From positions 1 through 9,031 of the forward strand of contig JACCZH010000271.1 in NCBI GenBank assembly GCA_013696045.1: DNA of 9,031 nucleotides. The letters run 5' to 3'. The stretch is from Chloroflexia bacterium (lineage in GTDB: Bacteria; Chloroflexota; Chloroflexia; Thermomicrobiales; CFX8). The translations under genes and the position numbers were made by a program. Under the pieces are notes generated by a model. It did no database searches. It saw only the letters and a program-made list of their open reading frames with translations, and was not told where the DNA came from. Below, piece by piece: positions 5,737 through 9,031 of this stretch. How positions within the stretch are numbered: the stretch's first letter is position 1; each line of letters begins with the position of its first letter.

Positions 5737-8700
5737 CTACCGATTATCCAGCAACGACCCGACCCGGCTCAAACCAATCTGGACCACGCCATCGCCCATC
5801 TTAACCTGGTCTGTGTGCGCCTCGTTTGAAACATCACCGGCCGAAAGCGCGGTCGATAGCGTCTCGGCCTTGATGTAGCCCGCGTGGGACTCAATCGCTG
5901 TTGCATCGCCCCCGGTGGCGGCATGGACAAGGTTGATTGTGTCCTCAATCTGAAGGCCGGCCTTCTTGCGAGCGTCCTGGACGCCACGCACAAAGTCACG
6001 CGCCAGACCTTCGGCAACCAGTTCCGGTGTCAGGGTGACGTCGAGCGCCATCAGCAGGTCACCGTCTTCGGCGACATTGAAGCCCTCGCGCTCGCTAACA
6101 TCCACCAGCACTTCCTCAGGCAAAAGCTCGATTGTCTCACCGTTTACCGAGATCGACACATTGCCGTCAGATCGAAGCGTGCGGGCAACCTCAGCAGCAT
6201 CAACCTGCGTCAGCGCCTGGCGGATATCGTTCAACTGCTTGCCGTACTTCGGGCCGAGCAGCGCGAAGTTCGGACGCACGCCGTAGGTGGCGTATTCGCT
6301 CGGGTCATCAATGCGTTTCAGCTCTTTCACGTTTAGCTCGTCCAGCAGCTGGTCCTGCATACTCTCGACGGCCTCAACCACCCGGCGGTCGCGCGCCCAG
6401 ATAAAGACCGTCGGCAGCGGCTGGCGCACCTTAACGCTGGCCTTGTTGCGCGCCGCGCGGCCCACGCTCACGGCAGCCAGCAAGCCGGCCATGTCGCGGT
6501 TAAGCTCGGCGTCCACCTTGGATTGGTCCGCCACTGGGAAGTCCGTCAGATGAATCGAGACCGGCGCATCCGGCTGGACCGAGAGGACCAGATTCTCATA
6601 CATCTCCTCAACCGTGAACGGGATGAACGGCGCAAGCAGCCCGCAAAGCGTCGTCAACACCTCGTGCAGCGTCTGGTAGGCAGCCGCCTTGTCACGGTCT
6701 GCCTCGGTCTTCCAGAAGCGCCGCCGGTTGCGGCGGATATACCAGTTCGACAGCTCCTCGACGGTGAAGTACTCCAGCACGCGGGTCGCCGCGGCCGCGT
6801 CATAGTCGGCCAGCCGCTCATTGACCTCTGCAATAACGGCTTGCAGGCGCGAGATGATCCAGCGATCCAGCAGCGTGCGCTCAGCCAGCGGCACATCGTT
6901 GGCCGGATCCGTCGGATCGAACCCGTCCAGCGCGGCGTAGTTTGTAAAGAAGGCATACGAGTTCCAGAGCGGCAGGATGAATCTCCGCCGTACCTCGTCG
7001 CCCAGACCGTAGCCGAAGTTCAGATTCACCGTCGGGTTGTGGTTGCAGTAGAGCCAGCGCATGACATCCGAGCCCATCCGGTCGGCGGCCTCGTCGTAGG
7101 GAATCGAGTTGCCAGCACTCTTGTGCATCTCGCGCCCATGCTCGTCGCGCAGCAGGGCAAAGCCGAGCACCGTCTTGTACGGCGCTTCGTCGGCCAGCAC
7201 CACCGACTGCGCCAGCATGGAGTAGAACCAGTTGCGGAACTGGCCGGGGAAGGACTCGGTGATGAAGTCCGCAGGGAACCACTTCTCCCACTCTTCACGG
7301 TCCTCGGTGTAGAACATCGTGCTGAACGGCACGATGCCAGCATCCAGCCATGGATTACCGACGTCCGCAATTCTCGACACGACGTCGCCACAGCTTGAGC
7401 AGGCAATCTTCACCTCATCAACCCAGGGCCGGTGCGGCGAGTTACCCTCGAACTGCTCCCAGCCGGAGACGGATCGCTCCTCCAGCTCAGCCTTGGAGCC
7501 GATGATGTCAAAGTGGCCGCAGGACTCGCACTCATAGATCGGAAGCGCCAGGCCCCAGTAGCGCTTCTTCGAGATCATCCAGTCATCCATGTTCCTCAGC
7601 CAGTCCAGCTCGCGGTCCAGGCCGAACTCGGGAATCCAGCGGATATCGTGGGTAATCTCCGCCAGCCGCTCACGCATGCCGTCCATCGAGATGTACCACT
7701 CGTCAACCACACGGAAGACGACGTCCGTCTTGCAACGCCAGCACGTCGGATAGCGATGCGTGTAGTCGTGATCGCGGTAGAGCAGGTCTTTCTCACGCAA
7801 ATTCTTGACAATCGCGCCGGACACGTCGTGGGCAGCCTGGCCGGTCAGGAAGTCAAAGCCTTCAAGAAAGACACCAAACTCGTCAATCGGCGCGATAACC
7901 TGCAAGTCGAACTCTTTCGAGAGATGGTAGTCCTCTTTGCCACAGCCCGGCGCGGTGTGCACGATACCGGTACCCTCGTCAGCTGCAACGTCTTCCCAGG
8001 CGATCACCCGGTGCTGGATACCCTCATTCGCCGGCAGCTCGTCGAACGCACCGCGATACGTCTTGCCAACCAGATCCGAGCCCTTCACCTTCGAGATGAC
8101 CTCATACTCGCCCTTGAGCGCGTGCGGCGCGGCTTCCTCAGCGATGTAGAAGTTGCGCTCGTTCTGGCGCACTTTCAGATAGGTCAGATCGGGATGTACC
8201 GAGGCCGCGACGTTGGCCGGCAAGGTCCAGGGCGTCGTCGTCCAGACCATCAGCGCGGCGTCCTCGTCGTCCAGCGGGAAGAAAGCATAGATCGAGCGGT
8301 GGGTGCGCTCCTGGTAGCCCTCGTTGATCTCCATCTCCGAGAGCCCGGTGCCGCAGCGCGGACACCAGGGCATCGAGTCGTCGCCCTTGTAGATCCAGCC
8401 GCGCTTATGGCACTCCTTCAGGAAGTGCCAGATCGTGTAGTTGTTGGTATCGGACATCGTGAAGTAGGAGTTGTCCCAGTCCATGAAGTTGCCGAGCCGC
8501 TTGGTCTGCTCGGTCTGCACCATGGCGTATTTAAGGACACGCTCTTTACAAAGATTGACAAACCTGTCGATCCCGTAGACCTCGATGTCGCGCTTGTTGG
8601 TGAAGCCCAGCTCCTTCTCGACTTCGACCTCAACCCACAACCCCTGGGCGTCAAAGCCGTTCTGAAAGCGCTGCTCCTCGCCCAGCATGGCGTGATAGCG

Positions 8701-8934
8701 CTGGTAGAGATCTTTATAGGTGCGTCCCCAAGCATGATGGACACCCATCGGATTGTTGGCCGTGATCGGCCCGTCCAGAAACGAGTAGCGCCGCTCCGAG
8801 CCATCGTTCCTGTGCAGGTACTTCTCGACCACCCCTGAGCCGTACCACCACTCCAGCCGCTTGCGCTCCATGGCCGGAAAATCGACCCGCGTCTCCACCG
8901 GCTTGAATGTCCTGCGTGTCTCCGTTTTCGCCAT
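5737..8934 (-). CDS. ileS: Isoleucyl-tRNA synthetase (type 2)
   Basis: This full-length 1065-residue class I synthetase charges tRNA-Ile with isoleucine in the cytoplasm. The Rossmann domain opens with DGPITANNPMGVHHAWGRTYKD (54-75), where GVHH (64-67) stands in the HIGH position. CPRC (191-194), the CP1 editing domain with WTTTPWTLPANVA near 230 and GTGIVHTAPGCGKEDYH near 322-338, and CWRC (398-401) follow. CESC (469-472) and CSSC (512-515) are further zinc-type pairs. The KMSKS equivalent is EMHKS (602-606) in the GREMHKSAGNSI context. The anticodon-binding helical domain (about 690-810) and the long C-terminal extension typical of type-2 enzymes complete it. Type-2 IleRS are usually less sensitive to mupirocin, known from the family and not shown here. 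The ATG at 8934 has AAGGAG six bases upstream. It is probably co-transcribed with the gene ending at 8983; no T-box leader is visible. Confidence 0.97.
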   Translation of the reverse strand: MAKTETRRTFKPVETRVDFPAMERKRLEWWYGSGVVEKYLHRNDGSERRYSFLDGPITANNPMGVHHAWGRTYKDLYQRYHAMLGEEQRFQNGFDAQGLWVEVEVEKELGFTNKRDIEVYGIDRFVNLCKERVLKYAMVQTEQTKRLGNFMDWDNSYFTMSDTNNYTIWHFLKECHKRGWIYKGDDSMPWCPRCGTGLSEMEINEGYQERTHRSIYAFFPLDDEDAALMVWTTTPWTLPANVAASVHPDLTYLKVRQNERNFYIAEEAAPHALKGEYEVISKVKGSDLVGKTYRGAFDELPANEGIQHRVIAWEDVAADEGTGIVHTAPGCGKEDYHLSKEFDLQVIAPIDEFGVFLEGFDFLTGQAAHDVSGAIVKNLREKDLLYRDHDYTHRYPTCWRCKTDVVFRVVDEWYISMDGMRERLAEITHDIRWIPEFGLDRELDWLRNMDDWMISKKRYWGLALPIYECESCGHFDIIGSKAELEERSVSGWEQFEGNSPHRPWVDEVKIACSSCGDVVSRIADVGNPWLDAGIVPFSTMFYTEDREEWEKWFPADFITESFPGQFRNWFYSMLAQSVVLADEAPYKTVLGFALLRDEHGREMHKSAGNSIPYDEAADRMGSDVMRWLYCNHNPTVNLNFGYGLGDEVRRRFILPLWNSYAFFTNYAALDGFDPTDPANDVPLAERTLLDRWIISRLQAVIAEVNERLADYDAAAATRVLEYFTVEELSNWYIRRNRRRFWKTEADRDKAAAYQTLHEVLTTLCGLLAPFIPFTVEEMYENLVLSVQPDAPVSIHLTDFPVADQSKVDAELNRDMAGLLAAVSVGRAARNKASVKVRQPLPTVFIWARDRRVVEAVESMQDQLLDELNVKELKRIDDPSEYATYGVRPNFALLGPKYGKQLNDIRQALTQVDAAEVARTLRSDGNVSISVNGETIELLPEEVLVDVSEREGFNVAEDGDLLMALDVTLTPELVAEGLARDFVRGVQDARKKAGLQIEDTINLVHAATGGDATAIESHAGYIKAETLSTALSAGDVSNEAHTDQVKMGDGVVQIGLSRVGSLLDNR

Positions 8935-8940
8935 TGCCTG

Positions 8941-8946
8941 CTCCTT
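8941..8946 (-). promoter_or_regulatory. Ribosome binding site of ileS
   Basis: AAGGAG on the minus strand, six bases before the ATG at 8934. It is near-consensus and well spaced, confirming the chosen start. Confidence 0.8.
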
Positions 8947-8951
8947 GTTTT

Positions 8952-8983
8952 CCGCTCTGTAGCGGCCGGCCTCTGTGCCGGCC
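8952..8983 (-). other. Two overlapping hairpins in the ileS leader spacer
   Basis: Read on the minus strand, GGCCGGC (8983-8977) pairs with GCCGGCC (8970-8964) around ACAGAG. CCGCT (8965-8961) pairs with AGCGG (8956-8952) around ACAG. The two share bases 8964-8965, so they partly exclude each other, and the second ends five bases before the ileS ribosome site. The first begins at the last base of the upstream stop codon. No T-run follows either, so full termination is unlikely; modest modulation of ileS translation or an mRNA processing point is possible. It is too small for a T-box. Confidence 0.4.
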
Positions 8984-9031
8984 TATTGTTTCGCCAGCTC
9001 CAGCTCCTGGAGAAGGCACTCCTGCAAGTCA
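8983..9031 (-). CDS. 3' end of the gene upstream of ileS (partial)
   Basis: A minus-strand frame entering from the right edge ends DLQECLLQELELAKQ and stops at TAG (8985-8983), 48 bases before the ileS start. The 15 visible residues are charged and leucine-rich, a helix or coiled-coil style tail. That is compatible with DivIVA-type proteins often found next to ileS in Gram-positive bacteria, but 15 residues cannot establish it. Same strand and short spacing suggest an operon with ileS. Confidence 0.5.
   Translation of the reverse strand, partial: DLQECLLQELELAKQ

Noticed and set aside
6523..7398. Plus-strand open frame of 291 codons opposite ileS
   Set aside because: A shadow of ileS with a composition typical of reverse-complemented coding sequence and no recognisable motif.
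7432..8838. Long plus-strand open frame (468 codons) opposite ileS
   Set aside because: It is antisense to a clearly recognised synthetase gene. Its product is arginine/valine-rich with no motif, and such frames are common opposite GC-rich genes.
8935..9031. T-box riboswitch upstream of ileS
   Set aside because: An upstream coding end lies only 48 bases from the ileS start, leaving no room for the specifier stem or antiterminator, and no T-box consensus is present.

Overview
The window is a roughly 60% GC bacterial chromosome segment with compact, ordinary gene spacing and no sign of phage, insertion sequences, CRISPR, tRNA or rRNA. A type-2 (eukaryote/archaeon-like) isoleucyl-tRNA synthetase, a Tat-exported PhoX phosphatase and the base composition would fit a Chloroflexota lineage such as the Thermomicrobia. 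This is an inference from gene flavour, not from a phylogenetic marker I could test.

Layout, left to right. Positions 1-142 hold the 3' end of an unrecognised plus-strand gene. Its TGA stop is followed in the same frame by 44 more coding-like codons up to a TAG at 275-277, so this may be a broken gene. A hairpin terminator (305-330) closes the unit. A promoter carrying a perfect 12-bp LacI-type palindrome (349-360) then leads into a mercuric-reductase-like flavoprotein disulfide reductase (399-1787). A bidirectional hairpin (1793-1816) separates it from the convergent minus-strand phoX-type phosphatase gene (1836-3842).

From the other side of the phosphatase promoter region, a plus-strand two-gene unit diverges. 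It encodes an unrecognised six-helix membrane protein (4033-4860), which overlaps by ATGA a small aminoglycoside/choline-kinase-fold phosphotransferase (4857-5642). Its predicted promoter (3940-3967) carries a second palindrome over the -35 box. The predicted transcript starts almost exactly at a 12-bp stem-loop that has a competing alternative fold. This intergenic block is the densest regulatory region of the window.

A perfect 12-bp hairpin (5655-5682) lies between the phosphotransferase and the convergent ileS gene (5737-8934, minus). Upstream of ileS is a short spacer with two overlapping hairpins and then the last 15 codons of another minus-strand gene, so ileS is probably the second or later gene of an operon entering from the right edge.

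The genes do not form one pathway: the window joins redox, phosphate scavenging, an uncharacterised membrane protein/kinase pair, and translation. I see no convincing new multi-gene system. The most worthwhile leads are the membrane protein/phosphotransferase pair with its structured leader, the two LacI-like operators without a regulator gene in view, and the stop-interrupted ORF at the left edge.
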